A stretch of 64,000 bases of DNA. Source: Laguncularia racemosa. Its lineage: Eukaryota > Streptophyta > Magnoliopsida > Myrtales > Combretaceae. Of this stretch, positions 33,271 through 45,300 are shown in pieces. Location: contig JBBMOL010000018.1 in NCBI GenBank assembly GCA_037954665.1, forward strand, positions 3,782,001-3,846,000. Direction: 5' to 3'. The stretch's first letter is position 1. The number at the start of each line of letters is the position of its first letter. A program made the translations under genes and the position numbers. The notes under the pieces are model-generated. The model ran no database searches and was not told where the DNA came from. It was given only the letters and a program-made list of their open reading frames with translations.

Positions 33271-34288
33271 GCTACAAAAAGAGGAGTGGGGGGGGGGGGG
33301 GGGGGGGGGTGGTGAATTATTTGTTAAAAAAATTATCAAATTCTAATTAAACGGTCACTTTTTTAATTTACTTGATGAAAATTGTACGAGATGAGCAAAA
33401 ACAACGAAGACAAAATTGATGCTTAACAAAAGTAAAGTAGATTGCGATGTATAGAGGTTCCTCGTATAAGTATGTCCTCTCTTTCTATTACACTACTGGG
33501 GGTCCGGTCTTCCATAGCGGTTGTTCCACTAATTAAGTTTCTAAGAAATGTTATAAACATTAATAGCTCTTGCTCTATCTTTCTAGCCTATCACTTGGTT
33601 AAGCACAGACTATAAGACTTTGTAACGTCACTTTCTTAGACTAAATTTACATGAAAACAGTAAAGAAAACTTTTACAAAATCAGAAAATGTGAACTCTCT
33701 AGTATAAGCTCGAGAAAAACTAATAAAAATTGCTTTTGCTCTATTCTAATTTTTCTCTGTCTATCCTCATATATGTCACTATATCTATTGTTGTATCATC
33801 TATGTTTCTCTTTTCTTTGAACTTGAAAGCTTCAATTTATATATTCTTCTTTATCGATAAAAGCCTTCTAATGTCCACAAGATTTCCGATGTTCATAATA
33901 TTCTTACATTTTTTGAATTTTGAAAAATCTTATATAAAATTTAAATTCAAATTCCATTACCATGTAACTAATTTTGTTCAAAATTTAAAATTGTTGATGT
34001 TTATCTTTATCTACCTTGTCACCATGTAACTAATTTCAAATCAAAGTTTATTAACCATAGTATCAAATTTTCTATTTAAACATCTAATAGATTATCTGTA
34101 TCAAAGTGTTTGTTTAAGTATCTACTTAAATATCTAACAAATTGTTTGTATCAAACTATCTATTTAAGTATTTGTAAAGTACTGTTTACTTAAGTGTCTG
34201 TAAAATAAATATTTTTGTTATACACACTTAACACATATTTACTAATAACTTTTTATTATCATTAAAACTTATTTCAAAAAACTCAACA
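33270..34288 (-). repeat. 5' LTR of copia element C
   Basis: Aligns with 10252-11459. Minus-strand start TGTTGAGT at 34288. It lacks about 150-190 bp present in the left copy around 10975-11160. The hydrophobic plus-strand open frame 33730-34029 has a counterpart at 10691-10885 only because the LTRs are copies of each other. Confidence 0.82.
33288..33309. repeat. 22-base G homopolymer at LTR-gag junction
   Basis: It is an uninterrupted run of 22 G on the plus strand (C on the coding strand of element C). The equivalent position in the other LTR has five G (10263-10267). Confidence 0.9.
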
Positions 34289-36310
34289 AAAGTCTTAGAG
34301 CTATATTTAGGATTTCTAAGCTAATTTAAGGTTAAATTTGATATGATCGAGTTCAAGGAAAAAAAGGTCATTTTTTGAAAACATTTGGCCCTAAATTTTT
34401 AAACCCTTCTTAATTAACTTAAAAATTTTCCTTTTAATTCCATTGACCTTATTTATTAATTTGGGATTTTTCATTGATTTTTTATGTGACATTGGAAAAA
34501 AGCACAAATTCATTATTCTTTTTATTTTGTTTCATATTATGTTTAGTTATTTTAATAATGTCATTGTATAATATTGAGGGTAAATCAAAGAGATAACCTG
34601 AAAAACTATTAAAATTATAGAAATATCCAAAATATTTTATATATGGCACTTATTTCCCTTGAAAATGTTGATATGAGTAGTATAGTACTAGGTCAATCTC
34701 TTGTATTAATATACAATAGTTGTGATTATTTTTTGAAGTAAATTTATTATTTGATTTGACTCGTATTGACTAATCATATTAATTAAGTCAAGAAAATCCT
34801 TAAATCAAATGACAAATCAGCCTTAAAAAATAAGCAATTATATATTTATGTAAAAGATTGACTTAGTATTGTATCGAAGAAAAAATTTCTACTATCAATA
34901 TTTTTCAAGCAATATAAGTGTGATATTTAAAAATTTTGGGATTATTCTGTAGTTTTTATAGCATTTAAGGGGCATCATTTTTATTTACACTAATATTAAG
35001 TATGTAAATGATTTATAGTAATTAGTAAGGATAAAATTAGATTTGTTTCTTATTTGTTCGCACAATTAGGATCTATTTCACAAATTAAGTATGGTTCAAC
35101 TAAAATGAGAAGCAAAATTGATAAAAATGATTTGTGATTGAGCTTATGATCCTAAGAGTAACAAGGCAAGGATCGGGATTATAGCTTGCCATTCATAAGC
35201 AAATTTGCTCCTTGCTGCTGCATCTGAATGCATAGCAGAAAATGCAGAAATGGCAGACGCTTTATCGATTTTGAAGGGTGTCCAATTAGCTATTGCGAAA
35301 GGTTGGGAGGAAGTCATTTTTGAATCGGACAATTCCTTGGTGATCATAAGCATTTCCCATTCATTCTCAAGTCATTGATAGATTTTGCCTATTGTGTTAA
35401 AAACCAAAAACTTGTCTTTGAGTTGTTTTTTTTTTAATAAAGCATGATATTAATGTTTGTACTGATTGGATGGCAATCTAAAACAAAATAGTGATTAACT
35501 TGTTTATTAGGGTGGTCTCACCCACATCTCCTTTATTTTCTCTTTTGCTTCTCGATAGGGGTAATCAACTCACCACTTATTTTTTTTCTTTATACGATAA
35601 TAAAGTTTGTTCCTTGATAATAAAATAAGTAAATAAATAAAAAGGAGAACCATTTTTTTTTTTTTTTTGATATAAGTCATATATACATCACTTATACACG
35701 CAGAAATTTGAAGTACTTGATGTTTGCAGTTTTACTGCAGAATATAATTGAAAACTAGGGTATAGGTGCAACTATAAGGAAATGGGGATCCTTTCCATTT
35801 TCACCTTCTTAATTTCTATTAGGATAATTGAGATTGTTTTTATTTTTGAGTTACCTTACGATATTACTGTAATATCAAATTTTTTTCTAATATTCTCAAC
35901 TATTGATTATAACTTACAGCACTAATATAAATGGTGAGAAATAAATGGAAAGGATTGAAATGCACAATGATATACATATCCAATTCTGTTAAAAGTAATA
36001 CCTGTCCTTCCACCATATCTGTAGATAAGTTACATAGAACAATATTCTTGAAAATACTAACAGAAGTGGATTTAGAGTCGTGAATTAAACTGAGACAATC
36101 CTCAGTCAATAAAGGTATAGTAGAAGTTATACAATCAAACTCTAGTTTTTAGGGGCAGTAAAATACAAACATTCTCCACGATACTTAGGGCTAACTAGAG
36201 ATTAAACACTTTGAAAATGGTTTGGAAACAATTTACGCATAATAAGTATTTTTTTTTTTTTGCCATAAAAAGCTGCATATATTTGCCATCCCATTCCTGT
36301 GCAAGCACTT
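34289..36310. other. Intergenic region downstream of the MSL gene
   Basis: Apart from the RNase H-like fragment at 35145-35400 and a poly-T tract at 35653-35668, I see nothing coding. The part nearest 36310 must contain the 3' UTR of the MSL gene, which is transcribed leftward, but no canonical AATAAA was found in the first few hundred bases. Confidence 0.5.
35145..35400 (+). pseudogene. RNase H-like (RVT_3) domain fragment
   Basis: Plus-strand translation gives ANLLLAAASECIAENAEMAD, then ALSILKGVQLAIAKGWEEV and IFESDNSLVI. This matches the plant RNase H-like family PF13456, found at the end of LINE-type pol and in many pseudogene-like plant ORFs, where the A-E/D-x-x-A and E-S-D motifs carry acidic residues. 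Stops and a lack of an upstream start show a fragment. No LINE RT is visible nearby. Confidence 0.75.
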
Positions 36311-39300
36311 CTACCTTTCGTGGGATAAGATGATCTCCTGAGGTAGGAGATGGTATTTTATGCCCAATTTCTCGAATATGCTTTTCAGTTCCAGCAAGAG
36401 CTCGGATCTTCTGCCGCTCTTTTCGCCGAAATTCTGGTGGTTCATGGTATGTTGAACATAAAGACCCATCGTCATCCTGTTTACGTTTTCTATCTCCTTC
36501 ACTAGGACAGAATGCTTTGGAACCCAATGGTTTGGCTTGCTTTCGATGTACCTGCATTCCCGGGACAAAATGACTAAATTTAGATAGATGATCACATTTA
36601 AATCATGAAGCCTCCTATAATATACAGTTGATCGACCAGTAATTTTTAGGTAAAAGAACAAATTTTATACTTTCGTAGGGATAAAAGCACATGCACCCGT
36701 TAACGGGATCATTTAATCAAGTGTGGGGGACAGAATATGAATGAGAATCGATGATTAAGAAGCTCCTGAAGTGCTAAAATATATAATGTGCAATGGATCA
36801 CTCACGTTTGGATAGCCTTCTTGAGAGCATTAATGTCATCGATCGAAGTGGAGACATCAATGCTGAACTCAATGCTGTCAGACATCTCCGGACTTCTCCT
36901 GAAATTGCTTATGGGCTTTTGGAGGAGTACAGAATTCGGATAGTATATTTTCTCCATATCAAATTTCAGAAACACTGTGCTCAATATGTTCATCTCTTCC
37001 ACTATCATCTGCATATACATTCCCATGCACTAAATTAGACAGTGACCTAATTTAAATTTTTTTAACATTACTTACATCGGTCATGTTAGGCGTGTGTTAT
37101 ATCATAGGAAAATTATTATATCTGAATACTAAGTTAGACATTTAATCTGCTAATTCTGCTCTTACTTGTGTTTCTTTGAAGTAAAAGCAAAATGTCCCTA
37201 TTTTATTATTATTGAGTGGAGCAAAATGTCTGACCTGAACACCATCGACAACGCAACGATCACCAACGTCAAAAGGGTGCATGACGAAGACAAAGATAAT
37301 GGATTCGAATATCGTTTTGCAGGTGTTTTGGAACATGAACCCCACAAGCAGTAGTTGCGAGGTGACCACGAAGACAACTTTAGTTGTGGCCAACCCCATG
37401 ACGAGGAGTGACACCACGATGATGATGACTATCACTAAGGCGCTTGCCAGCTTGTGAAGTTGCTGCACGGCCGTCTTTGTATCATTCAACGAATGGGCCA
37501 GAGCTTTTCTCTCGATATAAGCATGCACCTACCACATTTCATGGACAAACTTGTCGTCAAAATGTTTATATATTCACCAAAATGTGTGCTCCTAGGAATC
37601 ATACATAAATTTATAGATTTTACCCATTTTGATAGATCCCGAGTGTTTGGAGCATTATTTATAGATATAATCTTGGACTAGAAATTTATTTAGGTAGATT
37701 CGATTGACTTGACTGGTGCAGCTAATAGTAAATAGTAATATATGTGGAAACGATAAAAGAAACATTGGGTAATATTGCAATTGCATCCATTACATGACTT
37801 TTGTTGAGCAGTACCACAGTACTACTTGGATAAATCCATATATATATATATATGCAAATTAAATCGATGTCTAAGGATTTTAATGCAGATAACTAAAGAG
37901 AAAAGTTTGAGTTAAATTTACCACCCAGTTTTTGAAAGAAGTTTTTGTTATCCGACCAGTTTCTGGGGCTCCTTCAAAGAGGGGAAAAATTGTATACACC
38001 TCTTCCCTTTTCAGAAACCTCAGTAGGTCTTCCTCTTCTATGTATCTGAAAATAAATTGAAGTGTAAGAACTGGAATTACTCCACTTTGTAATAATTAAG
38101 CATAAGTTTGGACCACCTAGCTATAGATAGTTCGAAATATATGACTTATTTTGTCTTGTCCTGTCTACATAATATATGTAATATATTTATACTATGCTGG
38201 AATAATTATATTTGTTATACTTTGATATATACACATAGAGACACACAAGTACATATCACATGATCTTTAAACTCACTATATAATACAAGCACACAATCGA
38301 ATGCTTTTTCCTAAAAATTTTGCATTGTCTGGCATGCTTTTAGGACTACATATCAAGTTTCAATGGCTTGTTTCTAAACAGTAGTTTTTCAGTGACTCTT
38401 TAGACTTTCCAAATAATTCTTCCAACCGTAATATTTTTTTTTTTTTTTTATAAAATGAGGAAATCTATCAAACTTATTCTATCTGCTCGCAGAGGTCATA
38501 GTAATTACACTATTGGAGAATATATAACCATCATAAACATTAACATCATTTTTCTGGACACGTATTAGTAAATGTCTTAAATCAATCGTCCAATTAGCTC
38601 AATCATTATTAGCTCCCTACTACACTCTTTCGATTTAAAAAAAAAAATTGTTAATTGAGCATTATTAGTGCGCTATATTAGTAACAAAAATAAAGAACTC
38701 GTGTCAAGAAAAAGTAGGATCACTATCACTAGCTGGCAAAATAATGTAAAAAAATAAATAAATAATGAAGAAAAAAAAGTTGTTGAGAACGAAGGGCACT
38801 TATTAATAACAATTAGTGGTACACACACATATATATAAATATAGAAGATGAAGCACGTACAACTACTTTTACTTGGACAAATATACTTTTTGACAAGGAC
38901 CACCTACACTACGATGCAAGCTAGTGCCGTTATTTATCACGTAGAGAGATACGAACACTATTCGCATCCTAGATTGATGGCTATCAGCCTTATAAAATAG
39001 CTCGTGGGTTAAAAGGCTGAGAGTGACAAGCACTATTACAAGTTTCTTGTTTTTGGCCAGCACGTGGTGCACCACCATTATCACCCACTGTTGAAATATT
39101 ATTATTATTATTATTATTATTATATAGCTGCTATATATTTGCCTGTTGCCATCCTTGTTAGCAGTATAAGGGGCATAACGCAGAGATTTCGGATAATTAT
39201 ATATTCATATGCATGCAAAGTTTGATTTCCACCCAAAACATTAGAACATGAAGGAAATTAGATTTACTTAGGTTGTTCTGTTATGTCTTGATTCAACTAT

Positions 39301-42088
39301 TTAGAGTTTTAATAATAATGAGTCAACATATATATCATGCACAGACCCCCTTTTTTCTTTTTTTCGATAATAAAAAGTTCGGATAAATTATTTGGCTGAC
39401 GGTCACCACCATGAATTGGGCCTTATCCTAGAATCACAGATCGCCTACAGGAAAACTTATAGATTATATGAACTAATAGTCTTCTAGCAACAAGAAATAT
39501 ATTACTATTTAGCTGAAATTATGTTGGCATTATGCATGGGCTTTGGTAGATGTGCGAGTGAACTAAACCTAAAAGTCTTTAACTTCAAGTAAAAGCATTG
39601 TTTAGTATTTCCGACCCACTAGGAATGATGATGCCAACTTAGTGTGTGTATCTGTTGTGGAAAACATTTTCCCGATTTACTTTTACATTTGTTGTAATAA
39701 AAAACAGAAGAATTGACAAACACTATCATAATAATCTTAAATTTAGCTGCGATAATGGTGGAAAGCAAAGGTTGTAGTTGATGGCTTAATGATGATGAGT
39801 GACCATCACTGAAAATATTAGTGGAAAATGAGAAAAATTGATTTCAAATTTAAAATTGAAGAAATAATTTTTCACATTTTCAATTAGCATTTTATGTAGT
39901 TACTAATCGTTATTGCTAATGGTCAGCTATTGCCATCAAATTCAAATAGCTATAAGCCACTCAAATCAATAATATTTTGATACTATGATAATATTTGATA
40001 ATTATATAACTCTAACTACACATTTAGTTTGCAAAATAAAATAAACTGGGAATAGAATTACTATTATTAAGGAACTTAATAGGGAGTAATAGTTATTTCT
40101 TATGTCATTGAGGTCTTATAGATAGGTACAAAAATATATTGACAAAGATCAAATAAGAGTTATTTTCTTAATTTAATAAAGGAATATTAATTCCTCATTT
40201 TGCAATAATAGTAATTCCGTAAAACAGTTACTCTATCAATCAAATACATAAAATGTTTCTTTTTCAATAAAGGCATAGTTATTCTATTCTATCTTTATAA
40301 AATCAACCAAATATGCCACATTGTAATTAATATGAAAAAAGGTCCTAAAACACATTTTCCACAAAACACCTCCATTATCTCTAATCCTTAATAGATTTGG
40401 ATTCTCTAAATTTACTTTCTTTAAATTTATCTAAATTGAGAAATTATTGATTGAGATTGTTTAAATTTTTTAACTTTCTTACAATTTTAACAATTATATA
40501 TATATATATTATTGAACAACTGGGAAACGTTTTCTTCTTCTGTTAATAATGGCATGCATAGTTTTGAAAATTCATACGTGGTATAATAGCCGTTAACCGG
40601 TGCATATAATAATAATAATATCGGTAAGATTAATTTTATGTTTATTTGGTTTGTAAAAAATTATATTACAATGCTTATTATATAATATGTAATAGATAAG
40701 GAATTCTAATTTATTTTTTTATTAAAAAAATAATTATCTTTTATAAAATATTACTTTTATTCTAAAAATACCCATTTCATTAAACAAAATAAGTTTATTA
40801 CATTCCAGCAAAGTAAATGGAAGATAAATAAAATAAGGGACAGGACTTACTTTGCACAAGGCTTGGCGACATTCCGGAAAATCCTCTTTGCGCATATCCT
40901 GGCCTCCCACTCACTGTTGATCTCCGATTCCGCCTTGCCAAAATTATCCACCGTCGTCGAGATCGTCGACAATCCGGTCAACCTCACGTAGTTCACCAGC
41001 CGTTTCAAGCTCCACGCGGTGGGTCTTTTCTCTAAACTCAGCTTCTTCAGTTTCTCTATGTCAATCCTTCTGGACCCCCACCTCGTCGTTTTCAAAGGCG
41101 CCGATTTTGGGGGTTGAGATTGAGAGTGATGATCTCTCATACTGTCACGGCTGCGATCGTCAGTAGTATTACTATTGATCCATGCTGCGTCTTCGGCTTC
41201 CAGAGGAGGTCCAGAGAGCGTATCCAGCACATAGTGATGGAATACACTCTCCTTCATGCGGTCGAAGAAAGTCGTGACGTGAAACGACGATGCCAGGACT
41301 TTGACGAAGACGATCTTGAGGAGCCATATGGTGGCACCAATCAGAATCGCCACCAATCCACGAAAAACCTTTTTCATGATTTTATTATCCTTGTGGCTAT
41401 TGCCAGGGAACATGATGACCCATGCAACTAGGACAAGCCCTAACCATGCACAGTTTTGAAAGCTCTTACGCAGTCCGTACACGAAATAAAGAACTTTCTC
41501 CCTCAGCATGAAGTTTCTCTCTATGAGGAACACCGAAAACCCTACAGCCCAACTAGAGACTAAGCGGCCACAGAATACTACCAACACCATCAGACACCAC
41601 TTCCATAATTCTAACCCTAGGATGACCTTGCTGTCTTTGGTTTTCACTAGTAATGAAGTTATTAAGCATGTCATTATTAGGATAAATAATGACCATTCGA
41701 TCAATGCTCGCTTGTTGGTCTTCTTTCTCCTCTTCATGTATTTTTTGAAGGGATGTTCTTCGTCCTCGTCATCTAGTTCTTCCTCGTCGAACCAGTCATC
41801 CTCTTCCTGATCGTCTGTGTCGTCCTGGGGGCTTAAGGGCTGGTGATGATTTGGTTCAGGGACGGTTTTGTGGTGCTGATAGTATGTTGTAACAACCTCG
41901 GAGAATCTTGCCTTGGGTTTGGAGAAATTCAGGTTGCGAACTGTTTTGGTTCTTCCGAGGGTTGGTTCTGGGGCTGTTTGCTTGAGTGTAGAGGTTGCTT
42001 GGTCTGGCATTAATATCACATGCTCACTGTTGGTCTGTGTATAGTGTTTGGTCTTTGGGTGTTCAATGTTCGGGTGTGGAGCCTCCAT
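36311..42088 (-). CDS. MSL10: MscS-like mechanosensitive ion channel, MSL10 group, five exons
   Basis: Codes for a plant MscS-like channel that opens under membrane tension; MSL4-10 proteins act mainly in the plasma membrane. Exons: 42088-40851, 38045-37922, 37528-37235, 37008-36806, 36551-36311; every intron is GT-AG and the frame closes to 699 residues (MSL10 of Arabidopsis is 734, from memory). Residues 1-128 are soluble, with NFSKPKARF (54-62) and an acidic run (90-111). Hydrophobic helices lie at about 129-148, 156-190, 212-227, 241-266 and 482-500; the pore helix and MscS domain follow at 505-545 (HPFDVGDRC, 538-546) and PNS/RRSPEM in exon 4. The start is MEAPHP at 42088, not the upstream in-frame Met at 42301, since the 71 residues before it are CT-rich leader. 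Gln521 replaces a conserved Gly. It could equally be an MSL9-like paralogue. Confidence 0.93.
38046..40850 (-). other. Large first intron of the MSL gene
   Basis: 2805 bases between donor GTAAGT (40850-40845) and acceptor TTTTCAG ending at 38046. It contains an ATT trinucleotide repeat (39099-39122) and TA runs, but no recognisable insert. The other introns are 393, 226 and 254 bases. Open frames on either strand here (for example 39084-38673) are chance. Confidence 0.85.
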
Positions 42089-42310
42089 AGATGTGTGTTT
42101 CTGTGTGTTTGTGCGCGCGCGTGTGTATGAGAGAATAGAGAGAGAGGGGGGGTGGTGGTGGGGGCTGGTGGATGAAGGATTATGTATGCTGAAAGCCGAG
42201 AGGACAATGGGCGTGCTAATGAAGAACCAGCATTGAAGAGCAAAAGGACATGTGATTGATGATTTATATGGAGAGCAAAAGGGATTGAGTGGTAGGAACA
42301 CAAACCATAT
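42089..42310 (-). promoter_or_regulatory. 5' leader and core promoter of the MSL gene
   Basis: Upstream of the start codon (minus sense) is a CT/CA-rich leader with a GT/GC dinucleotide run at 42104-42126 and a run of seven G/C at 42145-42151. A TATA-like CATATAAATC at 42270-42261 lies about 180 bases before the ATG. Transcription start is not visible from sequence. Confidence 0.45.
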
Positions 42311-45300
42311 TTTTTGAGGTAAACAATGGTGTTGAAAAAGGTGGCTTGGCGGTGTCCACCTATTTTATTTATTGTCTAAGCTCATGCAGTGCTGTGCATA
42401 CATTTAGGGGTAGGAGAAAAAAAAAATCTAAATTGAAAAAATAATTTGGTCATGACCAAAGTGAAATATATAGCTGGAATAGAGGAATAACCAAACCTAA
42501 AAAATCAAACTGAACCTTTTTAAAAAATAAAGTAATATTTTATTTATAATTAACTCAAAATTTATATTATATACTAAATTTATGAATATAATTATTATCA
42601 AAATACCTTTTGAATTCTTTAAATTATATAAATATTTATTTTATCTAACTTTTATATTGTTAGTACTTGCTATCATTAAAAGAAGTTAGTACGTAGTTTG
42701 AATATAAGATTACAAGTCATGCATCCAATTTTTCTTAAATTATAAATTATGATTCAATTTACGAATAGAAGTAAACCAAAAGAGAGTATTATGGTTTGAA
42801 ATTTTTTTAACAACGTGCCATGTGATTTGGTTCGAAGAAATAAAAAATTGAAATGTGTTGTTATAATTTGGTTTGATTTGAAGGAAGATTAAACTATAGA
42901 GGGGTTTATGGCGACTTTGTAAAACACGTTAATTAATTTCAATTGGTTTGTCTATGACTGCCTCAGATTCATTTGTAATCGGGAACATTTATTTCTATTA
43001 TATTTAGTCCTCACTGGCTGATATTTTGTAAATTCGACGCCAACTAGTGCCAAAGTTAAGAAACATCTTTATATTTATGTCCTTATTTAGTCGTTTATTT
43101 TCTTAGTTTTCTTTAGGACTTTTTAAAATCTTTTACCTTGTTTTCTAGTATTTTAGTTTCCATATGAATTTGTTGCCAAGAAGGTTGGGTTTATTTAGTT
43201 TATAAATAGACCCCTCCGGGTTGACCCTAACGAGTACAAAAGGTTAAAAAAATCTTCATGTGTATCTATTTACTTGTTAATTCTGCTAGTTTTCCTTCAA
43301 AAGAGTCTGTTTTTTCTTTTTTTTTTTTCCTTATTTCTTAGTTTTCTAGTTTACTTAGTAAATTGTTTCCTAAAATATTAGGATTTATTTAGTCTATAGA
43401 TGGAGAAACTTGTAATTACTCGATGATGACATTGAGAAATTATGTATAAATTATTATCTTTTTCTTCCTCTTTAACGGTATGACACCATTGAAATCTTAG
43501 TGGTGTAACTTCATCAATAATTTATAAGTGTGAGACTTTTAGTAAACCCATTATGATGTCAAAAGGAGGACAAAGATCGTTGGTAAGAAGTCATCCAAAA
43601 ATATATCTTTTCAGGATTATTATTCTTTTATTTAAAAACCTCATATTTTATTTTATTTTATTGGTGATCTCATAATATTTTTTATATAGTTTTTTTTTTT
43701 TTTTGCCAACTACTATTACAACAGAAAAAAAGAAAAATCAAACTTAATTTATTTGATAAAAAATTAATATTAATATCACTAAATTATAAAGATTTTTATA
43801 TTATTATTATTTAGATTACGTTGTTTGATTGATTTCCACATTTTTCCCACAATTATTCGTCTAGTCTTGCATCAAACTCGGTGTCAATGTAATTATTTTC
43901 TTTGTCTACTCTTTTTTTTTTTGTTTGTGTTTTTTTTCATCTGCTATCCTACATCTTATCGAAAATAGCTTTATAAACTTTTTATTCCTAAGGGACATTT
44001 AAAGCACTTGTTAGCAAAGATCTCCAATATTAATATTTTCAATCCAAAAAAGAGCATTGATGAGCACTAATTACAAAGATTCAGCTGTTTCTTGGTCCAC
44101 TAATTACATTGCTTTGGTGGGGCAAACCATGATCAGCAATTACGCCTGCGCATTTCCCTAATTCCGGAGAAACCTTTAAGTAGAGATCCATTATACTATC
44201 TTTTTTTTTTTTTTTTTTCAAAAGGAAAAGAAAATTTTAAACGGAGAAACTTTCAGGCCACCAACCCATTTTTTAAGTATTTAATTAATATATAACCAAG
44301 TAACGAAAACGACGTGTTTATCTACCCAACATTTAGGTATTAGTCCGAGAGAATTAAAAGGAATCGGTTATAAAGTGTTCAAGATGCTTATTGAGAAAAG
44401 AAATAAGAAATATTTTTTAAAGATTGATTATACATTTTAATAAAAATTATATACATATACTAAAAATAATAATAATAATTTTCTTTTCATCTTTTAGCAA
44501 GTGCTGTGAGTATTCATTACGATTTTTCAATTAAAGTAGAAAACTCGAACAAGGATCCGAAGAAGAAAAAGAAATTATGCCCTAGATATTAGACAACAAA
44601 AATCTAATAATAGATTTTATTGTATCGCATACCCTTGTTCAAAATTTAGTAATAAGAGGAAAGGTCACGCTCTCGCCTCCCTTTGATTCGACCATTAACA
44701 CCTCCCAAACTCCGTACTTTACGGTTCCATTATATCATCTCACATTTTATCGACTTTTAAGCCGCTTCTCCACTCACTCAAAATAGCATTATTCTTTCAT
44801 GATCTTTGTCACTAGTCCATAAGTAGTATTTGGGTTATAGTATTAAATAATATAAAAAGTATTAGATAGCATAAAAAAATAATATAATTATTTTACTTTC
44901 CGTCTTAGTTGATGATGCTGAACACGGAACTGAACTATTATCCCGGGTTCCTCAGTCAACCTGGTTTTGTTAAATACGCGCCCCTTGTTGCACTAGCGCT
45001 ATTATTCACATCACGCGTACATCCTTATCATTTTACTCCGGCGGAATTTAATTTACTATCGTGCTTCTTTTCCCTATAATCGTTTATCACGTGCCCTTTT
45101 TTTTAACTAAAAAAAAAAAACTTTTTAGCTCTTCTACCGTCCTCTAGAATCTAGCTAACTTTATGGAATAAAACAATAGATAAAAAATAGAAAGATTATT
45201 TTTTAGGAATGTTATTACACATATAGCTTAAGAAGATATATTCTATTGTTTATTTCATGTGAATTTTCATTATAAGGAAAATCTATTTTGAACTTTACTT

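Larger units (their letters stand above)
10252..34288 (-). mobile_element. Ty1/copia LTR retrotransposon C, interrupted by nested elements
   Basis: Two related LTRs bound the region (10252-11459 and about 33270-34288). Read on the minus strand, the interior gives gag, protease, integrase, RT, RNase H, an extra ORF, then a polypurine tract directly beside the left LTR. Integrase before RT is the Ty1/copia order. Removing the nested B element (12250-24156) and the solo LTR (26005-28130) leaves about 10 kb. The LTRs start TGTTGA on the minus strand. The two LTRs differ by many substitutions and by indels of up to about 150 bp, so C is old. I could not find a matching target duplication at its outer ends. 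The long extra ORF after pol and repeated polypurine tracts suggest the Sirevirus lineage, by inference. Confidence 0.88.

Noticed and set aside
38673..39084. Membrane-like minus-strand frames in MSL intron 1
   Set aside because: No splice signals or homology; a poly-T-driven Phe/Leu/Ile composition.
41114..41810. Plus-strand open frames opposite MSL exon 1
   Set aside because: Shadows of the real minus-strand exon; the composition follows its codons.
42089..42301. In-frame N-terminal extension of the MSL protein from 42301
   Set aside because: The 71 added residues are encoded by CT/CA-rich leader DNA and are unlike family N-termini; the MEAPHP start fits better.
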